From Pseudopedobacter sp043763845 (lineage in GTDB: Bacteria; Bacteroidota; Bacteroidia; Sphingobacteriales; Sphingobacteriaceae): 22,450 nucleotides of DNA. The notes beneath the pieces were generated by a model, which made no database searches, had not been told where the DNA came from, and worked only from the letters and a program-made list of their open reading frames with translations. The stretch is taken from the NCBI GenBank assembly GCA_043763845.1, contig JAYULE010000001.1, positions 1-22,450 of the forward strand. The letters run 5' to 3'. Below are positions 1 to 8,652 of this stretch, piece by piece. Within the stretch, counting starts at the first letter, position 1, and each line of letters begins with the position of its first letter. The position numbers and the translations under genes were made by a program.

Positions 1-1768
1 TTTTGTTACTATACACCCCAACAACTCTATAACGGTAAAAGATAATGGCCGTGGTATTCCTACTGCCATGCACACTAAAGAAAAACGATCGGCTTTAGAG
101 GTTGTAATGACGGTTTTACATGCCGGCGGTAAATTTGATAAAGATACATACAAAGTATCGGGCGGTTTACACGGTGTGGGTGTAAGTTGCGTAAATGCAC
201 TTTCGATATTTTTAAAAGCCGAAATCCACCGCGAAGGTAAAATTTTTGTGCAAGAATATAGTTGCGGAAAGCCCCAGTTTGATGTTAAAGAAGTGGGCGT
301 TACCGATGTTACAGGTACTATTGTAACTTTTATTCCCGACGACAGTATTTTTACCCAAACTACCGAATATATTTTTGCCACCATTGCTGGGCGTTTACGT
401 GAGTTAGCTTATTTAAATAAAGGCATTCATTTAGATTTAATTGATGAACGTGAAACTGATGACGATGGCAACTTTTTACACGAACATTTTTATAGCGAAG
501 GCGGTTTGCGTGAGTTTGTGAAATATTTAGACGAAACCCGTACATCGCTAATTCCGGAAGCTATTTATATTGAAGGCGAAAAAAACGGCATACCCGTTGA
601 GTTGGCTTTTACTTACAATAATTCGTACAGCGAAAATGTACACTCGTACGTAAACAACATTAACACCATTGAAGGCGGAACGCATATTGCGGGTTTCCGT
701 AGGGGATTAACCCGTACCTTAAAATCGTATGCTGATAAATCTGGATTATTGAAAAATATGAAGATTGAAATTACGGGCGACGATTTTAGAGAGGGTCTAA
801 CAGCTGTAATTTCGGTTAAAGTACAAGAACCGCAGTTTGAAGGGCAAACAAAAACAAAACTAGGTAATAACGAGGTTACTGGTGCGGTTGATATTGCGGT
901 TGGCGAAGCTTTAGGAAATTATTTAGAAGAAAATCCTCGTGAAGCAAAACTAATTGTAAACAAGGTAATTATAGCCGCACAAGCTAGGGCAGCTGCCCGT
1001 AAAGCTAGGGAGATGGTACAGCGTAAAAACGTAATGGGCGGCTCGGGTTTACCTGGCAAACTTGCCGATTGCGCCAACAAAGATCCATTGGTTTGCGAGC
1101 TATATTTAGTTGAGGGAGACTCGGCTGGTGGTACAGCTAAACAGGGGCGTAACCGCGATTTTCAAGCAATCCTCCCATTAAAGGGAAAAATACTGAACGT
1201 AGAAAAAGCGATGGAGCATAAAATCTACGAGAACGATGAGATAAAAAATATTTTTACTGCATTGGGCGTAAGTATTGGCACAGCCGAGGATGATAAAGCC
1301 TTAAACACCGCAAAATTACGTTACCACAAAATTATAATCATGACGGATGCGGATATTGATGGTTCGCACATTACCACTTTAATTTTAACTTTCTTTTTTA
1401 GGTATATGAGACAGTTGATTGAGTTTGGTAACATTTATATTGCCGCTCCTCCCCTATACCAAGTTAAAAAAGGTAAAGAGTTTGAATATTGCTGGAACGA
1501 CCAACAACGAGACGTAGCCGTACAACGCCTAAAAGGTGCCGGTAAAGAAGATAGCGTACATATACAACGTTATAAAGGTTTGGGTGAGATGAACGCCGAA
1601 CAACTTTGGGAAACAACCCTAAACCCCGAAACCCGTACTTTAAAACAAGTAAGTATTGATAATGCCGCCGAATGCGACCATATATTCTCGGTATTAATGG
1701 GCGACGAAGTTGCCCCAAGACGCGAGTTTATTGAGAAAAACGCTAAATATGCAAAAATAGATGTATAA
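1..1768 (+). CDS. gyrB: DNA gyrase subunit B, 5' end missing
   Basis: ATPase subunit of DNA gyrase, which introduces negative supercoils as an A2B2 complex. The frame is open from base 2 with no start, so the gene begins before the window; 588 residues are visible against about 650 for the family. Visible in order: the GHKL ATP-site motif DNGRGIP (visible residues 14-20), the ATP-lid GGLHGVG (54-60), the QTK loop in PQFEGQTKTKLG, the TOPRIM acidic motif LVEGDSAGG, the second TOPRIM motif TDADIDGSH, and the C-terminal YKGLGEMN/LW block. The TOPRIM and C-terminal regions look complete. ParE is the main alternative, but the overall form fits GyrB. A strong hairpin lies just after the stop. Confidence 0.96.
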   Translation, partial: FVTIHPNNSITVKDNGRGIPTAMHTKEKRSALEVVMTVLHAGGKFDKDTYKVSGGLHGVGVSCVNALSIFLKAEIHREGKIFVQEYSCGKPQFDVKEVGVTDVTGTIVTFIPDDSIFTQTTEYIFATIAGRLRELAYLNKGIHLDLIDERETDDDGNFLHEHFYSEGGLREFVKYLDETRTSLIPEAIYIEGEKNGIPVELAFTYNNSYSENVHSYVNNINTIEGGTHIAGFRRGLTRTLKSYADKSGLLKNMKIEITGDDFREGLTAVISVKVQEPQFEGQTKTKLGNNEVTGAVDIAVGEALGNYLEENPREAKLIVNKVIIAAQARAAARKAREMVQRKNVMGGSGLPGKLADCANKDPLVCELYLVEGDSAGGTAKQGRNRDFQAILPLKGKILNVEKAMEHKIYENDEIKNIFTALGVSIGTAEDDKALNTAKLRYHKIIIMTDADIDGSHITTLILTFFFRYMRQLIEFGNIYIAAPPLYQVKKGKEFEYCWNDQQRDVAVQRLKGAGKEDSVHIQRYKGLGEMNAEQLWETTLNPETRTLKQVSIDNAAECDHIFSVLMGDEVAPRREFIEKNAKYAKIDV

Positions 1769-1776
1769 TAATTTTA

Positions 1777-1807
1777 TTGATGCCTTCGCTTTGTGCGAAG
1801 GCATCAA
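1777..1807 (+). terminator. Hairpin after gyrB
   Basis: Perfect 13-bp inverted repeat: ttgatgccttcgc at 1777-1789 and its complement at 1795-1807, with the loop tttgt. It starts 9 bases after the gyrB stop. Only three T follow it, so it is a strong hairpin with a weak U tract: a probable terminator or 3'-end protector. Confidence 0.7.
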
Positions 1808-1860
1808 TTTCGAAAGAAAAAACATTATTTTACAACATATAGGTTTTTAAACAATACAAA

Positions 1861-2049
1861 ATGCTTATTGTACACTTTTATTCCAGAAAAAATAAGATTG
1901 AAAAAGAAATTGATTATAAAACAAAACCTTTAACAACTCGTGAAGATTTGGAGCGAGGTTTTAAAGAGCAATCTAGGTGGATGTTAGGTACTTTTATTAC
2001 ATTAACTTTATTGATATTAGGGTTATACGCTACTATTTTACTAAAATAG
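1861..2049 (+). CDS. Small single-pass membrane protein, unknown function
   Basis: 62 residues, not recognised as a known family. The N-terminal 38 residues are highly charged (repeated Lys/Glu, for example RKNKIEKEIDYK). The last 20 or so are hydrophobic (LGTFITLTLLILGLYATIL), consistent with one C-terminal membrane helix and a cytoplasmic N-terminus. The ATG lies 53 bases after the gyrB hairpin, and tataggtttt upstream is a near match to a Bacteroidota -7 element, so it may have its own promoter. The charged-then-hydrophobic layout is protein-like, but there is no homology support here, and a chance frame is possible. Confidence 0.45.
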   Translation: MLIVHFYSRKNKIEKEIDYKTKPLTTREDLERGFKEQSRWMLGTFITLTLLILGLYATILLK

Positions 2050-2444
2050 ATTTCCGCATATTTTAAAAAAATAATCTTAAATCAAAAATTTAATTATCTG
2101 ATTTAAAAGAAGAGTGATTTAAGGATTATTGGATTGCGATTGTATATTTTAAAGCGTAAAATATCAAAAATTACCAATCAAAAATCTAACACCATTTCAA
2201 TCAATCAAAAACCCCCAATCCCCAATCAAAAATCTAACACCATTTCAAGCAATCAAAAATCCACAATCATCAATCAAAAATCTAACGCTAATTCAAGCAA
2301 TCAAAAATCTAACACCCTTTCAATCAATCAAAAATCCCCAATCAAAAATCTAACACCATTTCAAGCAATCAAAAATCCCCAATCATCAATCCACAATCTA
2401 ATACGTTTCAAGCAATCAAAAATCCACAATCATCAATCAAAAAT
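2050..2444. repeat. AT-rich degenerate direct repeats, gene-free
   Basis: About 395 bases without a credible gene. From about 2170 to the proS stop, the core aatcaaaaatc recurs roughly ten times, alternating with variants of taacaccatttcaagc and with cccaatcatc. The higher-order period is irregular. Before it, aatcttaaatca (2073-2084) pairs with tgatttaaggatt (2115-2127) as an inverted repeat with one bulge. The array is almost free of G on this strand. It carries an apparent 104-codon frame only because the repeat lacks stops in that frame. Confidence 0.85.
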
Positions 2445-3917
2445 CTAATATGCTCTTGCAAAAACCACCCGTTGTATACTTGGTTTGCCGCTATAAATAC
2501 ACACTCCGTCTTCTAAAGGGTTATCTAAAGGTATGCAGCGAATTGTAGCTTTAGTTTCTTCTTTAATTTTGGTTTCGGTTTCGGGTGTGCCATCCCAATG
2601 TGCGTAAACAAAACCTGTTTTATCATCCAACACTTTTTTAAACTCTTCGTAAGTATCAACATTAGTGCTTTTTTCAGCTCGGTTTTGCAAGGCTTTTTCA
2701 AAAATACTTTGTTGTATTTCTTCTAACAAGTTTTCTATTAAAGTAGCTAACCCTTGGTTAGTTACGGTTTCTTTAGTGCGGGTATCTCGCCTAGCCAATT
2801 CTATGGTATTGTTTTCTAAATCTCGGCCACCAATGGCAATACGTAAAGGCACACCTTTCATTTCGTATTCGGCAAATTTAAAACCTGGGCGTTGGGTATC
2901 GCGGTTATCGTATTTTACTGATATATTTTTAGCTTTTAAGTCGCTTATAATTTGTTGGGCTAAGGCCGATATTTTTTCTAACTCCTCATCGTTTTTATAA
3001 ATTGGCACTATCACAACTTGTATAGGAGCCATTTTAGGCGGAAGTACTAAACCAAAATCATCGGAATGTGCCATAATTAAAGCACCAATTAATCGGGTAC
3101 TAACCCCCCACGATGATGCCCAAACATATTCTATTTTACCTTCTTTGTTAGTAAATTTAACATCGAATGCTTTGGCAAAATTTTGACCTAAAAAGTGCGA
3201 TGTCCCTGCCTGCAAAGCTTTACCATCTTGCATTAAAGCCTCAATACAATACGTATCTAAAGCACCAGCAAAGCGTTCGTTAGCGGTTTTTTTGCCTCGT
3301 ATAACGGGTACGGCCATCCAGTTTTCAACAAAATCGGCATATACATTTAGCATTTGCTCGGTTTCGGCAATGGCTTCGGCTTGTGTGGCATGTGCTGTGT
3401 GGCCTTCTTGCCAAAGAAACTCTGTGGTGCGTAAAAATAAACGGGTACGCATTTCCCAACGCACTACATTTGCCCATTGGTTAACTAAAATGGGTAAATC
3501 TCGGTACGATTGTATCCAACCTTTATACGTATTCCAAATTATGGTTTCTGATGTTGGGCGTACAATTAATTCTTCTTCAAGCTTTGCAGTTTCATCAACA
3601 ATAATATTACCATTACCATCGTTTTTTAACCTATAATGGGTTACTACTGCGCACTCGGTTGCAAAACCTTCAACGTGGCTAGCTTCTTTAGAAAAAAATG
3701 ACTTAGGAATGAACAAAGGAAAATACGCATTACTGTGGCCAGTATCTTTAAATTTTTGATCTAAAACCGCTTGCATTTTTTCCCAAATAGCATAACCATA
3801 GGGCTTTATAACCATGCATCCTTTTACTGATGAATGTTCGGCAAGGTCGGCTTTTGATACCAACTCGTTATACCATTGCGAATAATCTGTTGCTCTAGTT
3901 GTTAAACCTTTGTTCAT
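2445..3917 (-). CDS. proS: Prolyl-tRNA synthetase, archaeal/eukaryotic-like type 3
   Basis: Charges tRNA-Pro with proline in the cytoplasm. 490 residues, the usual length for the short type without the bacterial editing insertion. Class II motifs are visible: the NAYFPLFIP strand of motif 1, VRPTSET, and motif 2 around RTRLFLRTTEFLWQEGHTAH. The anticodon-binding domain follows (about 290-400), then the type-3 C-terminal domain with Cys residues and the characteristic terminal Tyr (VVFARAY). The ATG at 3917 gives the family N-terminus; a TAACTTTG element lies 46 bases upstream. The TAG stop falls inside the last unit of the AT-rich repeat downstream, but the C-terminus is intact. Confidence 0.97.
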   Translation of the reverse strand: MNKGLTTRATDYSQWYNELVSKADLAEHSSVKGCMVIKPYGYAIWEKMQAVLDQKFKDTGHSNAYFPLFIPKSFFSKEASHVEGFATECAVVTHYRLKNDGNGNIIVDETAKLEEELIVRPTSETIIWNTYKGWIQSYRDLPILVNQWANVVRWEMRTRLFLRTTEFLWQEGHTAHATQAEAIAETEQMLNVYADFVENWMAVPVIRGKKTANERFAGALDTYCIEALMQDGKALQAGTSHFLGQNFAKAFDVKFTNKEGKIEYVWASSWGVSTRLIGALIMAHSDDFGLVLPPKMAPIQVVIVPIYKNDEELEKISALAQQIISDLKAKNISVKYDNRDTQRPGFKFAEYEMKGVPLRIAIGGRDLENNTIELARRDTRTKETVTNQGLATLIENLLEEIQQSIFEKALQNRAEKSTNVDTYEEFKKVLDDKTGFVYAHWDGTPETETKIKEETKATIRCIPLDNPLEDGVCIYSGKPSIQRVVFARAY

Positions 3918-3963
3918 AAATAAAATGCTATAAAAATTGTTAAATTAGTTTTTTTTAAGGCCT

Positions 3964-3971
3964 CAAAGTTA
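3964..3971 (-). promoter_or_regulatory. Candidate -7 element for proS
   Basis: On the minus strand the bases read TAACTTTG, an exact match to the Bacteroidota consensus TANNTTTG, 46 bases before the proS ATG. No clear TTTG -33 partner is seen at the usual 19-21 base spacing, so this is a one-box call. Confidence 0.4.
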
Positions 3972-4073
3972 TAAATTTAAAACATTAAGTTTTTTAAACC
4001 TGTATTAAACCTTTTATATTTTTAAATGTCTTAAAATCATAAACCTCATTATTAATATTAAACCTTAAACGCC

Positions 4074-5480
4074 ATGGAACGATTTATAAATAAGATTTTT
4101 TTAACCGCAGTAACAATTTTAATTAGTACTGTAACTTTTGCGCAAAAAACCACAAAACAAATGGTTGATGATGATGTGTATTTTAATAATATAAAAGCCA
4201 CAAAAATTGTGTATGTAGATTATGTAGAGCCTACAAATAGAAATAGAAAGTCGGAAACAGATAACAATGTAAGAGATTACACATCAAACAACGGTACAAC
4301 TCCTAATGATGTAAGTGAAGAACGTGACTATACCGACCAAGAAAATAGTACCGAAACAAATTATACCGCCCGCATAAATCGTTTTAATGGTAATAATGAT
4401 TTTAGGTTTAGAAACTATTATGGAAATGGATGGGGATATGACCCATTTTTTGACGACCCATTTTATGGCGGATTTAATAATTTTAATAGCTTTAACCGTT
4501 TGGGTTTTGGTGTAGGATTTGGTTTTAACGACCCATTTTGGGGCGGAGGTTTAGGTTGGGGTGGTGGATTTAACCGGTGGAACATGTGGGGATCAATGAA
4601 TCCGTGGAGCCCTTGGGGTGGCATGTACTCGTGGTATAACCCCGTTTTTTATGGCAACAACTGGGGTGGTGGCTTTAATAATGGATGGGGCGGCGGTTGG
4701 AACAATGGCTGGGGCGGCGGAGGATGGAATAACGGCGGCTGGGGAAATACCAGAGGTGGAAATAATTCGCCACGACCAGATGTTGGGTATCGAGGTTTTG
4801 ATGGGAATGAGGATAAAGAAGGTCGTACAAACTCTAACAGAGATGGTGGCAGAAGCAACAATGGCATAAATAATAACCGCCGACCAAGCCGAGACGATGC
4901 TAGAACAGGCAATCAACCTGTTGACAATAGTGGAAGAGGAAATACTAACGCAAGACCAAGTAGGGATGATGTTAGAAACGGAACTAAACCAGTTGATAAT
5001 GGTGGAAGAAACGAAGTACCCGTAATGCAAAGACCAAGTAGAGAAGATGCAAGGACACGGTACGATGCGCCTCGACAAAATAACGAGCCAGTAATGCAAA
5101 GACCTACTAGAGAGCAAGCTAGGCCAAGTTACGATGCGCCACGACAAAATGATGCACCCGTAATGCAAAGGCCAAGTAGAGAAGACGCAAGACCAAATTA
5201 CGATGCGCCACGACAAAATGATGCACCCGTAATGCAAAGGCCAAGTAGAGAACAAGCTAGACCCAGCAACGATAATTATAGACAATATGATGCCCCAAGG
5301 CAACAACCCTCACGTACCGAAAGCAGGCCACAAAGACAAGATAGTGGTTATGATAGGCCAAATAATAACGGAGGTAACTACGGCGGTGGCGGCGGAAACT
5401 ACGGTGGTGGTGGAAGCCGAGGCGGTGGCGGTGGCGGTAACAGTGGTGGGGGCGGTGGCGGCCGACCAGGAAGAAACTAA
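4074..5480 (+). CDS. Secreted Gly/Asn-rich repeat protein, unknown function
   Basis: 468 residues. A signal peptide is clear (about 1-24, ending VTFAQ). An acidic/Asn-rich segment follows (25-110), then a low-complexity block dominated by Gly, Asn, Trp, Phe and Tyr (about 112-230). Next comes an Arg/Pro/Asp-rich region with the recurring motif RPSRDDAR or RPSREDAR (about 265-430), and last a poly-Gly tail (about 440-468). A 69-bp tandem repeat encodes four copies of a 23-residue unit starting VMQRP. No enzyme domain is recognised. It ends 18 bases before a FadL-like porin, so both are probably cotranscribed, suggesting a cell-envelope or surface role. The composition resembles structural or adhesive extracellular proteins, but that is inference. 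Confidence 0.8.
   Translation: MERFINKIFLTAVTILISTVTFAQKTTKQMVDDDVYFNNIKATKIVYVDYVEPTNRNRKSETDNNVRDYTSNNGTTPNDVSEERDYTDQENSTETNYTARINRFNGNNDFRFRNYYGNGWGYDPFFDDPFYGGFNNFNSFNRLGFGVGFGFNDPFWGGGLGWGGGFNRWNMWGSMNPWSPWGGMYSWYNPVFYGNNWGGGFNNGWGGGWNNGWGGGGWNNGGWGNTRGGNNSPRPDVGYRGFDGNEDKEGRTNSNRDGGRSNNGINNNRRPSRDDARTGNQPVDNSGRGNTNARPSRDDVRNGTKPVDNGGRNEVPVMQRPSREDARTRYDAPRQNNEPVMQRPTREQARPSYDAPRQNDAPVMQRPSREDARPNYDAPRQNDAPVMQRPSREQARPSNDNYRQYDAPRQQPSRTESRPQRQDSGYDRPNNNGGNYGGGGGNYGGGGSRGGGGGGNSGGGGGGRPGRN
5022..5297 (+). repeat. 69-bp tandem repeat, four units, coding
   Basis: Units begin at 5022, 5091, 5160 and 5229, each at gtaatgcaaag. They encode VMQRP[ST]RE[DQ]AR followed by variants of YDAPRQNDAP. 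Units two and three are closest at the DNA level; the fourth has diverged. The period is a multiple of three, so unit number can change without frameshift. Confidence 0.85.
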
Positions 5481-5498
5481 AAACTTATAAAAAACCTT

Positions 5499-6989
5499 AT
5501 GAATATAAAAAAAATAATACTCGCAGTTGCTACTGTAGCAACCGCTTTACAAACTTTTGCACAAAATTACGATGTGGATGCCTTTAGGTTTTCGGGTGGA
5601 AATAACAGCGCAACAGCAAGATTTAATGCTTTAGGCGGGCCACAAACTGCCATTGGTGGAGATTTAACCTCACTTTACGGTAACCCAGCAGGTTTAGGTA
5701 TGTTCACAAAATCGGAATTTAGCTTTACACCAAGTTTTAATATTAAAAATAACGAAACTAGCTTTTTAGGCACTAAAACAACCCAAAATACTAGCCATGC
5801 AAGTATAAATAATATGGGGATAGTTTTTCACAGCCCTGTTGCAAAAACAGGTAATTTAACCTCAGGTTTACTATCTTTTAATTTTGGTGTGGGCTATCAA
5901 AAAACAAACCTATTTAAAAACGATATTAATTTTGGTGGCGGTGTAACTTTTAAAAATGGCTTAGGCGAATATTTTTCCGAGCGAGCAAATGCAGAAAATT
6001 CAATTCCTGGTAACTTAGAAAGTGATGTAACTTACGCAAGTTATATGGGTTATTTAATAAATAATGATGGTGCAACCACCTCCGACTATAACCCCATAAC
6101 TGCAACAGATGCGGATCAAAATTTACGATTAAATTCTAAAGGAAGCCAATCTAACGTTGATTTTTCGATGGGTTTAAATATAAGTAATACGCTTTATTTA
6201 GGAGCTACATTAGGTTTAGCTTCAATTAATTACCGCTCTAACAATATTTTAAACGAACAAGGTATAACAATTGTGAAAGATAATTTAGGCGTAAACCGAC
6301 CTTATGATTATAATGCCAATTTGGTAAATAATTTTGATACCCAAGGTTCGGGTGTTAACTTTAAATTAGGAGCTATTTTGAAACCTGTTTACGAGTTTAG
6401 AATTGGACTATCGTTAGAAACGCCAACATGGTATGCCATGACAGATAATTTTAGTCAAAGTTTAAGTTTAAGAGATATTAAAAATTTTCCAATTAGCGAG
6501 AAAGAAAATTTTGCTTTCGATTATAGGCTATCAACCCCATTAAAATTAAACGGTGGTATTTCTTATTTTATTGGTAAAAGTGGGTTTTTAACTGCAAATG
6601 TTAATTTTATTGATTACAGTAATATAAGATTTAGGTCTAATAGTTCTAGCGTTGATAAAAGAACAAATGCTGCATTAAACGATCAGTATAAAGAAGCAGT
6701 AAACTATAGTTTTGGTGCCGAGTTTAAATTGGTTGATAATTTTATGATTCGTGGCGGGTATAGCAGTTTAGGTAATCCTTATCGTAAAATAGATTTTAAG
6801 TCAGAAAATTTCTCGGGTGGTTTAGGGTACAGGTTTGGCAGTTATTACGTAGATGGTGCGTTTATATTAAATCAAAATAATATACAAAACCAGTATTTTA
6901 GTTATGGTTTAAGAGATAGAACAGAACCAGCTGCAAATACAATTACCCAAACCACCAACATTTCAATTACCTTTGGTGCAAGGTTTTAA
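5499..6989 (+). CDS. FadL/OMPP1-like outer-membrane beta-barrel protein
   Basis: 496 residues with a signal peptide (about 1-21, ending LQTFAQ). The N-terminal mature segment FNALGGPQTAIGGDLTSL and the following YGNPAGLGMFTKSEFSFTPS have the form of the OMPP1/FadL/TodX family, whose members carry hydrophobic compounds across the outer membrane. Alternating polar/aromatic strands run to the end, which closes on an aromatic residue (SITFGARF), the signal for barrel insertion. The substrate cannot be deduced; members in this phylum are often labelled hemin receptor without proof. It follows the Gly/Asn-rich secreted protein by 18 bases and is followed by a clear terminator. Confidence 0.8.
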   Translation: MNIKKIILAVATVATALQTFAQNYDVDAFRFSGGNNSATARFNALGGPQTAIGGDLTSLYGNPAGLGMFTKSEFSFTPSFNIKNNETSFLGTKTTQNTSHASINNMGIVFHSPVAKTGNLTSGLLSFNFGVGYQKTNLFKNDINFGGGVTFKNGLGEYFSERANAENSIPGNLESDVTYASYMGYLINNDGATTSDYNPITATDADQNLRLNSKGSQSNVDFSMGLNISNTLYLGATLGLASINYRSNNILNEQGITIVKDNLGVNRPYDYNANLVNNFDTQGSGVNFKLGAILKPVYEFRIGLSLETPTWYAMTDNFSQSLSLRDIKNFPISEKENFAFDYRLSTPLKLNGGISYFIGKSGFLTANVNFIDYSNIRFRSNSSSVDKRTNAALNDQYKEAVNYSFGAEFKLVDNFMIRGGYSSLGNPYRKIDFKSENFSGGLGYRFGSYYVDGAFILNQNNIQNQYFSYGLRDRTEPAANTITQTTNISITFGARF

Positions 6990-7012
6990 ATAAAATTAGT
7001 ATACATAAAAAT

Positions 7013-7042
7013 AGAGCGTTAAAAAATTAACGCTCTTTTTTT
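7013..7042 (+). terminator. Intrinsic terminator after the porin gene
   Basis: A 10-bp perfect stem, agagcgttaa (7013-7022) and ttaacgctct (7027-7036), has an AAAA loop and is followed by a run of T to 7042. This is a textbook intrinsic terminator for the plus-strand unit. It may also serve the converging dps gene, with a weaker U tract on that side. Confidence 0.9.
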
Positions 7043-7059
7043 ATGTTTGTAAAATAATG

Positions 7060-7542
7060 TTATTTGGTTCCCAACCAAGCCCTTAACATCCAACTGGTTT
7101 TTTCTTTAAATTTCATAAATCCAATAACCATATCGGCAGTTCCTTCATCGTTAGCGGTTTCGGCAGCGTTTTCAATTACGTCACGTTCTATTTCAATTAG
7201 TTTCATAAAATCCTCTAAAATAGCTTCTACCATTTTTTGAGCAGACATTTTTTCGGTTTCAATTTCTTTTATTTCGGCAACTTTAATGTAATCGGCGTAA
7301 GTACTATAAGGCGATTTTCCTAAAGTTAAAATACGCTCGGCAAGTTCATCAATAGTTAGTTGTGCGTTATTGTACAATTCCTCAAATTTAACATGTAATG
7401 TAAAAAAATCGTTTCCTTTAACATTCCAGTGGCAACCCCGTAATTTTTGATAATGCACTTGGTAATTCGCCAAAAGTATGTTTAAATGGTCAACTAAATC
7501 AACCACCTTTTTATCGTTTAATCCAATATTATTTGTTTTCAT
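7060..7542 (-). CDS. dps: Dps-family DNA-protection ferritin
   Basis: Forms a 12-subunit shell that oxidises Fe(II) with peroxide and stores iron, protecting DNA in starved or stressed cells. From the chosen start the protein has 160 residues, the family's usual size. The ferroxidase region is visible: HWNVKG, then FFTLHVKFEELY, and later DELAERI. The C-terminus MLRAWLG is typical. The frame also opens at an ATG at 7584, but the 14 extra residues (MALFWYVNNL...) do not resemble Dps N-termini, while MKTNNIGL does, so the ATG at 7542 was chosen. It is transcribed away from the LysM gene and converges on the porin terminator. Confidence 0.93.
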   Translation of the reverse strand: MKTNNIGLNDKKVVDLVDHLNILLANYQVHYQKLRGCHWNVKGNDFFTLHVKFEELYNNAQLTIDELAERILTLGKSPYSTYADYIKVAEIKEIETEKMSAQKMVEAILEDFMKLIEIERDVIENAAETANDEGTADMVIGFMKFKEKTSWMLRAWLGTK

Positions 7543-7678
7543 TTTCTTATCGTTTAAATTATTTACGTACCAAAACAATGCCACAGTTTAATTTCGGTTA
7601 AACCATAAACATACTCTGTTAAAAATAATAAACACATTTTTGCGTTTGGTTAACGTATAAATCTAAATAAAATCTAAA

Positions 7679-7686
7679 TAGTTTTG
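7679..7686 (+). promoter_or_regulatory. Candidate -7 element for the LysM gene
   Basis: TAGTTTTG matches TANNTTTG exactly, 45 bases before the ATG at 7732. The nearest TTTG upstream (7645-7648) is about 30 bases away, too far for the usual spacing, so the call rests on one box. Confidence 0.35.
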
Positions 7687-7731
7687 CTGGTAATTTGTTA
7701 TAATTGCAAAGCTTAACCCAAATTTTAATAA

Positions 7732-8652
7732 ATGAATTTGAAAACCACACTCAGCATAATTTTAAGTTTTTTAACTATTTCGTCATTTGCTTTATCGTAC
7801 CGAGATAGTATTGGAGTAGAAAACTTATTGGGCAAAAAAGTAATAATCTATAAATTAGAACCTAAAGATAATTATTATTCAATAGGGCGTAAATACGGTA
7901 TTAGCCCTAAAATAATAATGGATTTTAATAAAAACATGCCTTTAAATATTGGTACCATTATTAGAATACCTACAGAAATAAATTTTACAGAATATACATC
8001 TCAAGCCCAAACTGTCACAACCAATAACTCAAACCAAACAGAAACTTTACACACTGTTATAAAAAAAGAGACTTTATACTCTATCAGTGCTTTGTATGGG
8101 ATGAAAATGGCGGATTTAAAAAAACTTAATAAACTTGCAACCAATGCATTAAGCATTGGTAAAGTACTTAAAGTAATTAATTACAAAACTGCTGAGCAAA
8201 ATACCGAAGTGGTAAAAGATACAACCAAAGAAATACCACAACAAACACAACAGGAAGCTAAAAAGGACACCCCAAAAGTAGCACCGGTTATTACCGAAAA
8301 ACAACCATCTGATACAACAGAAACCAATCCTGCTAAAGAAATACCCCGAAACAAATATGGCATTACCGAATTGGAAGAGAAAGGTACAGCCGTTTGGATT
8401 GAGGATAAAAACTTAGATGCAACGAAAAGTTACGCCCTACACCGTACAGCACCAGTAGGTACTATTATAAAAATAACCAACCCAATGAGCGGTAGAAGTG
8501 TTTTTGCTAAAGTAGTTGGCCGATACACCGAAAACGAAACAACAAAAGATGTAATAATTGTAGTTACACGAGCAACTGCAGAAGCTATTGGAGTTATTGA
8601 TAAGCGCTTTTATGTAAATATTGGCTATGGGGTACCCACCAATGAAAAATAA
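7732..8652 (+). CDS. Secreted protein with two LysM domains and an RlpA-like barrel
   Basis: 306 residues. A signal peptide (about 1-20) is followed by a first LysM (about 40-82: YSIGRKYGISPK...NIGTIIRIPT). A second, clearer LysM follows (about 104-148: YSISALYGMKMADLKKLN...SIGKVLKV). A Thr/Glu/Lys/Pro-rich linker (about 150-205) leads to a C-terminal domain (about 210-303) with TAVWIEDKNL, APVGTIIKITNPMSGR and VFAKVVGRY, the pattern of a double-psi beta-barrel like RlpA. LysM binds peptidoglycan, so the protein should act in the periplasm or outer cell wall. Whether the barrel cuts glycan is unknown: the usual RlpA catalytic Asp/His are not evident. Its last 11 bases overlap the uridine kinase start. 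Confidence 0.85.
   Translation: MNLKTTLSIILSFLTISSFALSYRDSIGVENLLGKKVIIYKLEPKDNYYSIGRKYGISPKIIMDFNKNMPLNIGTIIRIPTEINFTEYTSQAQTVTTNNSNQTETLHTVIKKETLYSISALYGMKMADLKKLNKLATNALSIGKVLKVINYKTAEQNTEVVKDTTKEIPQQTQQEAKKDTPKVAPVITEKQPSDTTETNPAKEIPRNKYGITELEEKGTAVWIEDKNLDATKSYALHRTAPVGTIIKITNPMSGRSVFAKVVGRYTENETTKDVIIVVTRATAEAIGVIDKRFYVNIGYGVPTNEK

Noticed and set aside
2134..2448. 104-codon open frame, Asn/Gln/Lys/Ser-rich
   Set aside because: It is the translation of the AT-rich repeat; the frame is open because the repeat has no stop in that frame. There is no domain or sensible start.
5022..5297. CRISPR-like regular repeats
   Set aside because: Units of 69 bp are directly adjacent, with no unique spacers, and are translated in frame as protein repeats.
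4593..5306. 237-codon frame on the minus strand
   Set aside because: It lies wholly inside the repeat-rich secreted-protein gene; the skewed Gly/Arg/Pro codons of that gene leave the opposite strand open.
7543..7584. Longer dps start at ATG 7584
   Set aside because: The extra 14 residues do not resemble Dps N-termini, while the shorter start gives the usual 160 residues.
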